Assembly (NCBI GenBank): GCA_016220045.1
Contig: JACRIP010000171.1
Location: forward strand, 1 to 8,227
DNA from: Planctomycetota bacterium
GTDB taxonomy: Bacteria; Planctomycetota; MHYJ01; WSZJ01; JACPWG01
Reading direction: 5' to 3'
DNA: 8,227 nt
Position numbers and translations under genes: made by a program
Shown here: positions 1 to 5,541 of the stretch, one piece after another
How the letters are laid out: every line of letters begins with the position of its first letter
How positions within the stretch are numbered: the stretch's first letter is position 1
Notes under the pieces: generated by a model
Databases searched by the model: none
Told to the model about the DNA's origin: nothing
Seen by the model: only the letters and a program-made list of their open reading frames with translations

Positions 1-1377
1 CGCCCCGCCCCCCGCCGTGCCCGCGGGAAGCTGGTACTCCTTGATCTTGCGGTAGAGCGTGCGTTCGCCGATGCCCAGGATGCGGGCGCACTCCTCGCGA
101 TTGCCGTTCACGCTCGCCAGCGTGTTCTTGATCAGCTCGCGCTCCGCCTGCTCCAGCGAGATCCCGACCAGCTTCGGCACCGGCGCCGCGGTCTCCGCGT
201 GCTTCAGGTATTTCGGGGAGAGATCGTCGACGTCCAGCACGTCGTCGATGGTGATCGCGACCATCGCCTCCAGGCAGTTCTTGAGCTCGCGCACGTTGCC
301 CGGCCAGTGGTAGCGCAGGAGCACCGCCTGCGCCGCCGGGGTGATGCCGGCGATCCGCTTGTTGTGGACGTACGAGAAGTCCTTGATGAAGGACTCGATC
401 AGGAGCGGGATATCGGCGGCGCGCTCGCGCAGCGGCGGCAGCGTGAGATTGACCACGTTGATGCGGTAGAAGAGGTCCTCGCGGAAGCCCTTCTCGCGCA
501 CCATCTGCTCCAGGTCGCGGTTGGTCGCGCCGATGATGCGCACGTCCACCCGAATCGGCGTGTTCGAGCCGATCCTCAGGATTTCACCGGAGTCGAGCGC
601 GCGCAGCAGCTTGGCCTGGATCGCCAGCGGCATGTCGCCGATCTCGTCGAGGAAAAGCGTGCCCTTGTTGGCGTGCTCGAAGTACCCCTTGTGCTGGGCG
701 AGGGCGCCGGTGAAAGCGCCCTTTTCGTGGCCGAAAAGCTGGCTTTCGAGCGTGCCCTCGTTGAAGGCGGTGCAGTTGATGGGGAGGAAGAGCTGGTTGC
801 GGCGCGGCGAGTTGCGGTGGATCGCCTGGGCGACGAGTTCCTTGCCGGTGCCGGTCTCGCCCGAGATGAGGACGCCGGCGCTGGTGGCGGCGATCTGCTG
901 GATGCGGGTGAAGATGCGCTGCATTTCTGCGGTGGAACCGATCATGCCGGAAAGGCCGTAGCGCCGGTCGAGCTCGCGCTCGAGCTCGTTGTTGCGCCGC
1001 ACCAGCTTCTGGCGCTCGAGCGCGCGGCGGACCTTCTCGCGCACTTCCTCGATATTGAGCGGCTTGCGCAGGTAGTCCTCGGCGCCCGCTTTCATCGCCG
1101 CGACGGCGTTCTCGACCGTGGCGTAGCCGGTCATGACGATGACGGCGGCGTCGGGCCAGCGGCGCTTGGCGCGCTGCAGGATCTCCATGCCGTCCACCGC
1201 GTGCATCACGAGGTCGGTGAGCACGAGGTCGACCGGCTCCCCCTCCTCGAGGAAGGCGGCCCCGGCCTCGCCCGAGAAGCGGGTGAATACCTGATACCCG
1301 GAGCGTTCCAGCGCCTCGCCGGTGGATTCGGCGTGGGCCTCCTCGTCGTCGATCACCAGGATCTTCTCGCCGGCCAT
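1..1377 (-). CDS. NtrC-class sigma-54-dependent response regulator (C-terminus cut by window edge)
   Basis: This is a DNA-binding activator of sigma-54 RNA polymerase, controlled by phosphorylation. 459 codons are visible from ATG 1377 with no stop before base 1, so only a few residues are probably missing. Domains in order: a receiver (about 5-120) with acidic pocket D10-D11, phospho-acceptor D55 in LTDLVM, T83 and K105; a linker helix; an AAA+ domain with Walker A GETGTGKE (173-180), the sigma-54 contact loop GAFTGA (220-225), Walker B LFLDEIG (from 241), and the downstream GATNRDL and REDLFYR motifs; then a C-terminal Fis-type helix-turn-helix (NREECARILGIGERTLYRKI). The start lies 6 bp after the kinase stop, with a purine-rich GAGGGAG in the end of the kinase gene as likely SD, so the two form an operon. 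The intact GAFTGA loop argues for a true sigma-54 activator. Its targets cannot be read from the window, and no -24/-12 site was found. Confidence 0.96.
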   Translation of the reverse strand, partial: MAGEKILVIDDEEAHAESTGEALERSGYQVFTRFSGEAGAAFLEEGEPVDLVLTDLVMHAVDGMEILQRAKRRWPDAAVIVMTGYATVENAVAAMKAGAEDYLRKPLNIEEVREKVRRALERQKLVRRNNELERELDRRYGLSGMIGSTAEMQRIFTRIQQIAATSAGVLISGETGTGKELVAQAIHRNSPRRNQLFLPINCTAFNEGTLESQLFGHEKGAFTGALAQHKGYFEHANKGTLFLDEIGDMPLAIQAKLLRALDSGEILRIGSNTPIRVDVRIIGATNRDLEQMVREKGFREDLFYRINVVNLTLPPLRERAADIPLLIESFIKDFSYVHNKRIAGITPAAQAVLLRYHWPGNVRELKNCLEAMVAITIDDVLDVDDLSPKYLKHAETAAPVPKLVGISLEQAERELIKNTLASVNGNREECARILGIGERTLYRKIKEYQLPAGTAGGGA

Positions 1378-1383
1378 GGTCGG

Positions 1384-2106
1384 TTACGCTCCCTCGGAGG
1401 GCGCCAGGGGCAGGCGGATGGTGAAGGTCGAGCCGCGCCCCGGCTCGCTGTCCACGGCGAGCGTGCCGTCGTGCTCCGCGACGATGCGCCGCGCGGTCGG
1501 CAGGCCCAATCCGGTCCCGCCCTTCTTGGTCGAAAAAAAGACTTTGAAGATGTGGGGGAGGTCTTCGGGCTTGATGCCGGGCCCGTCGTCGGCGATGTCG
1601 ATGCGGGCGCGGTCGCCCTCGCGCCGGGTGCGCACGACGACGCGGCCGCCGCTCGCGAGCACCTGGCGGGCGTTGATGAGCAGGTTGAGCACCGCCTGGC
1701 GGAAGAGGTTGCGGTCGAGGCCGACGAGCGGCAGCTTGCGGTCGTAGTCGCGCGTGAGGCCGATCCCGAGGCGCGTCCATTCCGGGGTCAGGAAATCGAG
1801 GATCTCGTCGAGGACCTGGTGCAGGTCGCAATCGGCGAGGACGATTTCGTGGTGTGCCGCGAAGCGCAGGAAGTCGTTGAGGATGTCTTCGAGGCGGCGG
1901 GTCTCGCGCAGGATGGTCTCGACCTTCTTGAGCGCGCGGGTCTCGCGCGGGGTCGAGGGATTCAGCCAGTCCTCCTTGAGGAGCTGGAGATTGACCTGGA
2001 GCGTGGAGAGGGGATTGCGGATTTCGTGCGCCAGGCCGGCGGCGAGCGCCGAGAGCAGGCCCGCCTGCTCGTCGTCCGGGCGCAACCACCGATCGGTTCC
2101 ACGCAT
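1384..2106 (-). CDS. Sensor-less NtrB-like histidine kinase
   Basis: This 240-residue transmitter kinase probably phosphorylates the response regulator encoded 6 bp downstream. The H box (LAHEIRNPLS, phospho-acceptor H27) begins almost at the N-terminus. It is followed by the dimerisation helices (to about residue 86) and a HATPase_c domain with N box (N141, N145), D box DDGPGI (173-178), F box HIFKVFFSTK (185-194) and G box GGTGLGLP (196-203). No membrane segment, PAS, GAF or HAMP region precedes the H box, so the protein is probably cytosolic and senses through a partner or through its short N-terminus. I chose ATG 2106 because GGAG sits 7 nt upstream. A TTG 63 bp further upstream is open in frame, but it coincides with the -35 box of a near-consensus promoter, so translation from there is unlikely. 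The stop is TAA at 1386-1384. Confidence 0.93.
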   Translation of the reverse strand: MRGTDRWLRPDDEQAGLLSALAAGLAHEIRNPLSTLQVNLQLLKEDWLNPSTPRETRALKKVETILRETRRLEDILNDFLRFAAHHEIVLADCDLHQVLDEILDFLTPEWTRLGIGLTRDYDRKLPLVGLDRNLFRQAVLNLLINARQVLASGGRVVVRTRREGDRARIDIADDGPGIKPEDLPHIFKVFFSTKKGGTGLGLPTARRIVAEHDGTLAVDSEPGRGSTFTIRLPLAPSEGA

Positions 2107-2140
2107 CACGCTGCTCCGTAGGGCCTGCGGCAAACCGGGG

Positions 2141-2169
2141 AGTATAGACCGCGCGGTCGCGGTTGTCAA
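2141..2169 (-). promoter_or_regulatory. Sigma-70-type promoter of the kinase-regulator operon
   Basis: Reading the minus strand, the -35 box TTGACA (2169-2164) is perfect. It is separated by exactly 17 bp from TATACT (2146-2141), one mismatch from the -10 consensus. Transcription should start near 2134, giving a leader of about 28 nt before ATG 2106 with GGAG in between. The match in sequence, spacing and position is unusually good for GC-rich DNA. The sequence is seen directly; promoter activity is inferred. Confidence 0.82.
2147..2158. promoter_or_regulatory. 12-bp perfect palindrome inside the promoter spacer (candidate operator)
   Basis: GACCGCGCGGTC is its own reverse complement. It lies wholly between the -35 and -10 boxes of the kinase operon promoter, where a bound dimer would cover the RNA polymerase site. 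It may be an operator for a repressor or for autoregulation. The spacer is a normal 17 bp, not the 19-20 bp typical of MerR-type promoters. A chance palindrome in GC-rich DNA remains possible. Confidence 0.4.
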
Positions 2170-2189
2170 ACCGCCGCTTCCCGGCCGCC

Positions 2190-2303
2190 CTCGCCAACGT
2201 CCTCGTCCTCACCCTCGTTCTCGCGCTCGTTCCCGCTCCCGTTCCCGTACTCGCCCTCGCCATCGTACTCGTGCTCGTACTCGTACTCGTACTCGTACTC
2301 GAA
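2190..2303. repeat. Degenerate hexamer array (19 units, consensus CTCGTA)
   Basis: Nineteen consecutive 6-bp units keep exact phase. The last six (2268-2303) are nearly pure CTCGTA; the outer ones vary, e.g. CTCGCC, CTCGTT, CCCGTT, CCCGTA. Third-position C is invariant and fourth-position G nearly so, while positions 5-6 vary most. Purity rises toward the right end, where the array folds against an inverted partner at 2320-2343. The left end is 20 bp from the -35 box of the kinase operon promoter. On the minus strand the array reads as a Glu-Tyr/Glu-Gly repeat, but no domain or SD supports translation. Confidence 0.9.
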
Positions 2304-2343
2304 CGCACTGGGCAGGCGATTCGAGTACGAGTACGAGTACGAG
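2280..2343. repeat. 24-bp perfect inverted repeat joining the hexamer array to a short inverted array
   Basis: Arm 2280-2303 is the exact reverse complement of arm 2320-2343 (24 of 24), separated by a 16-nt loop (2304-2319). With one mismatch the pairing extends to 2275 and 2348. The right arm has about four hexamer units on the opposite strand (CGAG phase at 2322, 2328, 2334, 2340), then decays. This could extrude as a cruciform or form a long RNA hairpin. No T-run follows on either side, so it is not a classic intrinsic terminator. Confidence 0.93.
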
Positions 2344-2348
2344 GACGA

Positions 2349-2695
2349 CACGGACGGGGAGCGGGGACTGAAGTTTGCGACCCCCGGTGCGGTGCTCGTG
2401 GCCCTCCGCCCAGCCGCGACGAACGCCGTTTCTTCGTACCTCCGGTGAACGCCCGGCGATGACTCCGTGAGCTGCCACCCACCGTCCAGACTCCGGGACT
2501 CCCGGCCCAGCCCGCCCTTCCGCCGGTCCTCACTCCCGCCTCATTCCTGATTCAGATGTTTGTTTTTGCTGTTCGCAAGGTCCTTCCCTGCTCACCAGCC
2601 ACCCCACGCCCGGCCGCCCCGCCACATGCACCAGACCCTCCAGGGGGCAAATTCGCACAAAGCGATTCCGCGGAGCTGCCGGGAAAGGGCGGGCA
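2349..2695. other. Intergenic stretch without a recognised gene
   Basis: No frame here shows a recognisable domain together with an SD. The open frames are arginine/proline/glycine-rich, as expected of chance frames in GC-rich DNA. The one compositional feature is an AT-richer patch around 2547-2577 holding a T-run (GTTTGTTTTTGC) and a small CTGATTCAG palindrome. I found no convincing hairpin before the T-run and no well-spaced promoter. Confidence 0.6.
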
Positions 2696-2724
2696 TTGAC
2701 CCCCGCCGGCCGGCCTTGTAGACT
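2696..2724 (+). promoter_or_regulatory. Candidate sigma-70-type promoter
   Basis: TTGACC (2696-2701), a 17-bp spacer and TAGACT (2719-2724) match the -35/-10 layout, with one mismatch in the first box and two in the second. The expected start is near 2731. It would transcribe the small ORF at 2783, which has a strong SD, and possibly the cupin gene at 3084. It is weaker evidence than the promoter at 2141-2169. Confidence 0.5.
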
Positions 2725-2782
2725 CGCGATTCGGGCCCGAGCCCAGTGGATCTCCTTGGGCGCGTAGCACGGAGGAGCGGCG

Positions 2783-2932
2783 ATGTCCCCCTGGGGCTGG
2801 TACCCCCTGGTCGGCGGAGCCTGCGCCCACGCCGGACGGCCTGTCCGCCGCGGCCCGCCGCCCCGCCGAGCGCGGGCCCGACAAAGCGCGATCGTCACCG
2901 ACTCCGGCGCACTAGTGCCCCGTCTACGCTAA
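2783..2932 (+). CDS. Possible 49-residue small protein or truncated gene with strong SD
   Basis: I do not recognise this ORF. It starts MSPWGWYPLVGG and becomes arginine/proline-rich. Support: GGAGG at 2771-2775, 7 nt before the ATG, and a promoter-like site ending about 58 bp upstream of the start. Against: no known family, short length, and a tail that looks like chance GC-rich coding. The stop TAA (2930-2932) lies inside the left terminal repeat of the 136-bp element that begins at 2922, so the last three codons and the stop come from that element. It may be a leader peptide or small protein, or the 5' remnant of a gene cut by the element. A 14-bp stretch of it (2803-2816) recurs exactly at 2934-2947. 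Confidence 0.3.
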   Translation: MSPWGWYPLVGGACAHAGRPVRRGPPPRRARARQSAIVTDSGALVPRLR

Positions 2933-2946
2933 TCCCCCTGGTCGGC

Positions 2947-2974
2947 GTAGGGGGGGACCCCCGTGTCCGCCCCG
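2947..2974 (+). repeat. REP-like palindromic unit A (GTAG head to the left)
   Basis: A GTAG head (2947-2950) is followed by a G-run, then GACCCCCGTGTCCGCCCC, which folds back on it with one mismatch. The reverse complement of this unit matches unit B at 26 of 28 positions, so A and B make an inverted pair, like the paired REPs of BIMEs. Confidence 0.7.
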
Positions 2975-2993
2975 CCTGCCAAGCCCGGTTGCG

Positions 2994-3026
2994 GCGCCGG
3001 GGCGGACATGGGGGTCCGCCCCTACC
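2994..3026 (-). repeat. REP-like palindromic unit B (GTAG head to the right)
   Basis: A perfect 9-bp stem, GGGGCGGAC (2999-3007) with GTCCGCCCC (3014-3022), encloses a 6-nt loop. Read on the minus strand, the GTAG head (3025-3022) overlaps the stem base. The 33-bp unit matches unit C (4365-4397) at 30 of 33 positions in the same orientation. Confidence 0.75.
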
Positions 3027-3083
3027 TCCGCCGGGAATCGTGCGAATGAGCGTAGACAGGACCCCAGTACGGACGGAGCATCC

Positions 3084-3443
3084 ATGGAGACGGTCAACCT
3101 GGCCACGAAGTTCGACTTGATCCGCGAGCACTGGTCCCCGAAGATCGTCGGCGAGCTGAACGGGCAGTACGTCAAGCTGGTGAAGTTCAAGGGCGAGTTC
3201 ATTTGGCATCATCACGACCACGAGGATGAGCTCTTTCTGGTCACGCGGGGAACTCTCCTGATCCGGTTCCGGGACCGCGACGTGACGCTGAACGCGGGCG
3301 AGTTCATCATCGTCCCCGCCGGCGTCGATCACCAGCCGGTTGCCGCCGAGGAGGTCCATGCCGTCCTCCTCGAGCCCGTCTCGACGCTCAACACGGGAGA
3401 CGTGACGAACGAGCGCACGCGCAGGGAACTCGAGCGGATCTAG
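3084..3443 (+). CDS. Small single-domain cupin protein
   Basis: This 119-residue protein is one cupin_2 barrel. Cupin motif 1 runs G37 to G56 with metal-ligand candidates H42, H44 and E49; the spacing E49-x6-G56 matches the family. Motif 2 is G72-x5-P78-x-G80-x2-H83, which supplies the fourth ligand. The HHHDHEDELF stretch (42-51) is typical of small stand-alone cupins of unknown substrate, which may act as isomerases, dioxygenases or metal/sugar binders. The start is fixed by GGACGGAG ending 5 nt before ATG 3084. The gene stands alone: the 136-bp repeat element ends 26 bp upstream, and the next gene is convergent. It has no signal peptide or membrane segment, so it is cytosolic. The family is certain; the reaction is not. 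Confidence 0.9.
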   Translation: METVNLATKFDLIREHWSPKIVGELNGQYVKLVKFKGEFIWHHHDHEDELFLVTRGTLLIRFRDRDVTLNAGEFIIVPAGVDHQPVAAEEVHAVLLEPVSTLNTGDVTNERTRRELERI

Positions 3444-3471
3444 CCCCCGACTTTCGCCCCGCGGCGGACAC

Positions 3472-3504
3472 GCAGGGCAGGCCCTCCCTCAACGGCCGCC
3501 CTGC
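3472..3504. terminator. Candidate hairpin terminator between convergent genes
   Basis: GCAGGGC (3472-3478) pairs with GCCCTGC (3498-3504), and GGCC (3480-3483) pairs with GGCC (3494-3497). This gives an 11-bp stem with one bulged A and a 10-nt loop, 29 bp after the cupin stop. No T-run follows on either strand, so intrinsic termination is only possible, not shown. Confidence 0.4.
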
Positions 3505-3623
3505 CTGCCCCGCGCCGCTTATCCCCGCTCACCGCCCCGCGACCCCCGTAACCCCGCGTGCCGGGCGTTCGGCGACTCTTGGGTCGGCGCAGACGGACGG
3601 GGGAGGTCCAGGGTCGCGTGGGG

Positions 3624-4190
3624 CTACGCCTGACGGATGTCGGACGTAACCCAGCCGGGCAGGGCCGCCGCCTGCTTCACCCATGTCGCCATCTGCGCCT
3701 CGTCAAGATCGTCCTCGTGGACGTCGATCCAGCGCGCGTCCTTGCCCGTGCCTCCGGGTGGAGCGGGGCGCAGCGACGCGCCGCGGAAGAAGCTCACCTT
3801 GACGTAGTTCGTGAAGACATGCGTGCCGAGGAACCAGCCTTGGCCCGCGATGCCATAGAAGGGCGAGTTCCACTTTACGGCCTTGCGGACGTTGGGCACG
3901 TGGCGCTCGATGAGCGCGTCGAGGCGGCGCCCGACGTCGCGTTTCCAGCCCGGCATGGCCTCGAGGTAGGCCTGCACGGGCGCGTCGCCGTCGGCCTTCG
4001 CGATCTGCGGATTGCCGCCGGCGAGGAGGGCCGGCGGCGCGGCCGCCGCGGGCTCCTTGCTCCTGGTGGCGGCGGGGCGATCGCCCAGGCCGGCCGCCCC
4101 CTTCGGCCGGGTCGCGGCGGGTTCCCCGTGGACGACGCGCGCCGGGCGCCTGCCCGCATTGGGCTTGGCCTTGCTTTGTTTTTCGCCCAT
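3624..4190 (-). CDS. DUF1801 (YdhG-like) domain protein with disordered N-terminus
   Basis: This 188-residue protein has two parts. Residues 1-70 are rich in Ala, Pro, Lys and Arg and look disordered and basic. Residues 70-180 form a DUF1801 domain, recognised by the opening helices (VQAYLEAMPGWKRDVGRRLD), the core RKAVKWNSPFYG (102-113), the strand region with NYVKVSFFRGASL (128-140) and a C-terminal W-rich helix. The biochemical role of DUF1801 is not established. ATG 4190 was chosen because GGAG lies 6 nt upstream and the Lys-rich start follows; an upstream in-frame extension to 4313 is open but has no comparable SD. The gene converges on the cupin gene and lies 202 bp downstream of the efflux gene on the same strand. 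The Lys/Ala-rich tail could bind nucleic acid, which is speculation. Confidence 0.85.
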   Translation of the reverse strand: MGEKQSKAKPNAGRRPARVVHGEPAATRPKGAAGLGDRPAATRSKEPAAAAPPALLAGGNPQIAKADGDAPVQAYLEAMPGWKRDVGRRLDALIERHVPNVRKAVKWNSPFYGIAGQGWFLGTHVFTNYVKVSFFRGASLRPAPPGGTGKDARWIDVHEDDLDEAQMATWVKQAAALPGWVTSDIRQA

Positions 4191-4325
4191 CGTGCTCTCC
4201 GTGGGTGCGGCCTGAGGTGTATGTGACAGCATGACCATGCGGAGGTTCCGCACTTCCCGCTTTTGCAGGGACAACGCCAAGCCACGTCGAGCCCGACTCG
4301 TTGCACTCCGCATACGGCGTAGGCT

Positions 4326-4341
4326 CCGCCTGGAGAGGCGG
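4326..4341. repeat. Short perfect hairpin after the cation efflux gene
   Basis: CCGCCT (4326-4331) and AGGCGG (4336-4341) pair perfectly around a 4-nt GGAG loop. It lies about 50 bp downstream of the cation efflux stop and could contribute to 3'-end formation. It has no T-run, so its role is uncertain. Confidence 0.3.
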
Positions 4342-4364
4342 TCGCAAAAGCTCCCGGCCGGGCC

Positions 4365-4397
4365 GCGCCGGGGCGGACACAGGGGGCCGCCCCTACC
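4365..4397 (-). repeat. REP-like palindromic unit C, overlapping the cation efflux stop codon
   Basis: This 33-bp unit is identical to unit B (2994-3026) at 30 positions, in the same orientation. Its stem is GGGGCGG (4370-4376) with CCGCCCC (4387-4393). Read on the minus strand it begins with a GTAG head (4396-4393), whose TAG is the stop codon of the cation efflux gene. It is a solitary copy without the outer terminal repeats seen at 2922-3057. Confidence 0.75.
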
Positions 4398-5424
4398 GAA
4401 CGCGGTGGCCGGCCGCAGGGACGGCGTCGCCTTCGCCGGCGCGGTCGAATTCCAGGTCGATGTGGCGGGCCTGGGGGATTTCGGTCCGCACCGCGCGTTC
4501 CAACGCGTCGACCTCGTCGCACAGGAAGTTCAGGGCGCGCCGGGACAGCAGCTCCAGCGTGCGTGCCCGCTCCGCGCCCGCGATGCTCGGCGGCAGCGCT
4601 CCATCCAGCGCCGCGCACACTGCGCGTTCGTCCAGGCTGATCTCCGCCTTGAACTTGTAGACCTCCGGCGTGAGCTGCCGCGTCTTCACGTCATGCACGC
4701 TGCGGATGCCCGGATGCGCGCTGAGGATCCGCACGAAGCGCTCCTGGACTTCGTCGGGCACGGCGCGGCCCAGCAGGAGCGCCCGGTTGGCCGCCACCAG
4801 GTAGAGCGCTACCAGCCCGAGGAGCACGCCCACGAGGATCGACGCGGCCGCGTCGAACACCGTCAGGCTCGTGCTCCACGTCAGGGTGATGCCGCAGGTG
4901 GCCAGCCCGAGTCCCAGCACGGCGGCGCCGTCCTCCAGCAGGATGGCAACGGCGGCGGGATCGGCGCGCTCGCGCACGAACCGCAAAAACGGCGCACCAT
5001 CAGCCGCCCGGCGTACTTCCCGCACGGCGAACAGCAGGACTCCGCCCTCGATGAGCAGGGAGAGCCCCAGCACGGCGAAGGTCACCCAATTGACGTGGGG
5101 CGGGTGCGGATGCAGCAGCGATTGGATGCCGTGGTAAACGGTCACGCCGCAGCCGATGAAGAAGATGCCCGCCGCCGAGAGGATGCCGAAGACGAAGCGT
5201 TCGCCCCCGTAGCCGTAGTGGAATTCATCGTCGGCGGGACGGGCGCCCCGTCGCAGCCCGATGAACAGGAGCAGTTGGTTTCCCGTGTCCGCCGCGCTGT
5301 GGATCGCCTCGGAGAGCATGGCCCCCGATCCGGAGAGGGCGAAGGCCCCGAACTTGATTGCCGTGACGAAGGTGTTGCCGGCGAGTGCCGCCACGACGGC
5401 CTTGAGCGAAGACGGAGCGGCCAT
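4393..5424 (-). CDS. Cation diffusion facilitator transporter, ZnT9-like group
   Basis: This is a 343-residue inner-membrane divalent metal/proton antiporter of the CDF family. Six membrane segments can be seen at about 10-30, 34-57, 77-100, 114-134, 159-180 and 190-212, followed by a cytoplasmic C-terminal domain (213-330). Membrane segment 2 carries SEAIHSAADTGNQ, with H42 and D46 as the HxxxD half of the metal site. Segment 5 has LLEDGAAVLG (E164, D165) instead of the usual HxxxD, as I recall for ZnT9-like members, so the metal cannot be assigned with confidence. The start is firm: GGAAGGAG ends 7 nt before ATG 5424. The TAG stop is supplied by REP-like unit C, and about 15 residues after HIDLEFD form an unstructured tail. 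It is probably a single gene, 146 bp from the restriction-modification operon. Confidence 0.92.
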   Translation of the reverse strand: MAAPSSLKAVVAALAGNTFVTAIKFGAFALSGSGAMLSEAIHSAADTGNQLLLFIGLRRGARPADDEFHYGYGGERFVFGILSAAGIFFIGCGVTVYHGIQSLLHPHPPHVNWVTFAVLGLSLLIEGGVLLFAVREVRRAADGAPFLRFVRERADPAAVAILLEDGAAVLGLGLATCGITLTWSTSLTVFDAAASILVGVLLGLVALYLVAANRALLLGRAVPDEVQERFVRILSAHPGIRSVHDVKTRQLTPEVYKFKAEISLDERAVCAALDGALPPSIAGAERARTLELLSRRALNFLCDEVDALERAVRTEIPQARHIDLEFDRAGEGDAVPAAGHRVR

Positions 5425-5525
5425 CGGTTATCTCCTTCCGAATGAAGTGCGGCGGCCGGTCGGTGCGCAGGGGGATGCGGGTGCGTCCCGGCCTGTCTGC
5501 TCTGGTCCGAGGTCAGGAGCTCTCT

Positions 5526-5538
5526 ACGGTTGAACCGT
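5526..5538. promoter_or_regulatory. 13-bp palindrome ACGGTTGAACCGT
   Basis: ACGGTT and AACCGT are perfect 6-bp half-sites around a central G. The site lies 32 bp after the stop of the 100-residue protein gene and about 100 bp upstream of the cation efflux start, both on the minus strand. It could be an operator for the efflux gene or part of a termination region together with the adjacent hairpin at 5542-5556. No matching regulator is visible. Confidence 0.35.
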
Positions 5539-5541
5539 TGT

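Larger units (their letters stand above)
2922..3057. mobile_element. 136-bp MITE/REP-like non-coding element
   Basis: The ends are inverted repeats: 2922-2933 (GTCTACGCTAAT) and 3046-3057, whose reverse complement GTCTACGCTCAT matches at 11 of 12 positions. Inside are two head-to-head palindromic units, 2947-2974 and 2998-3025, inverted copies of each other with 26 of 28 identities. Each has a GTAG outer head followed by a hairpin. A third unit lies 1.3 kb away at 4365-4397. GTAG/GGAG heads plus hairpins are the hallmark of REP sequences mobilised by Y1 REP-associated transposases (RAYTs). No transposase is visible here and I see no clear target duplication, so the class is an inference. Confidence 0.65.

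Noticed and set aside
199..2121. 640-codon open frame on the + strand opposite the kinase and regulator genes
   Set aside because: It is the antisense shadow of two genes with full domain and motif evidence; its translation is rich in Val, Asp, Glu, Arg and Leu with no recognisable family.
2107..2169. N-terminal extension of the kinase from TTG 2169
   Set aside because: That TTG is the -35 box TTGACA of a near-consensus promoter whose -10 lies inside the extension, while ATG 2106 has a well-placed GGAG.
2190..2343. CRISPR-like array
   Set aside because: The repeats are contiguous 6-bp units without spacers; this is a hexamer satellite with an inverted partner, not a CRISPR.
2166..2351. 61-codon minus-strand frame encoding a Glu-Tyr/Glu-Gly repeat
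   Set aside because: The repeat protein is a direct product of the 6-bp array; there is no SD, no domain, and its stop falls in the -35 box of the kinase promoter.
584..2533. 649-codon open frame on the minus strand
   Set aside because: It is an out-of-frame read of the kinase and regulator genes, Arg/Pro/Gly-rich, and also runs through the hexamer array.
2530..2898. 122-codon minus-strand frame in the gene-poor stretch
   Set aside because: No domain, no SD and a composition typical of chance frames in GC-rich DNA.
3558..4226. 222-codon + strand frame opposite the DUF1801 gene
   Set aside because: Antisense shadow; the minus strand has a recognisable domain and SD.
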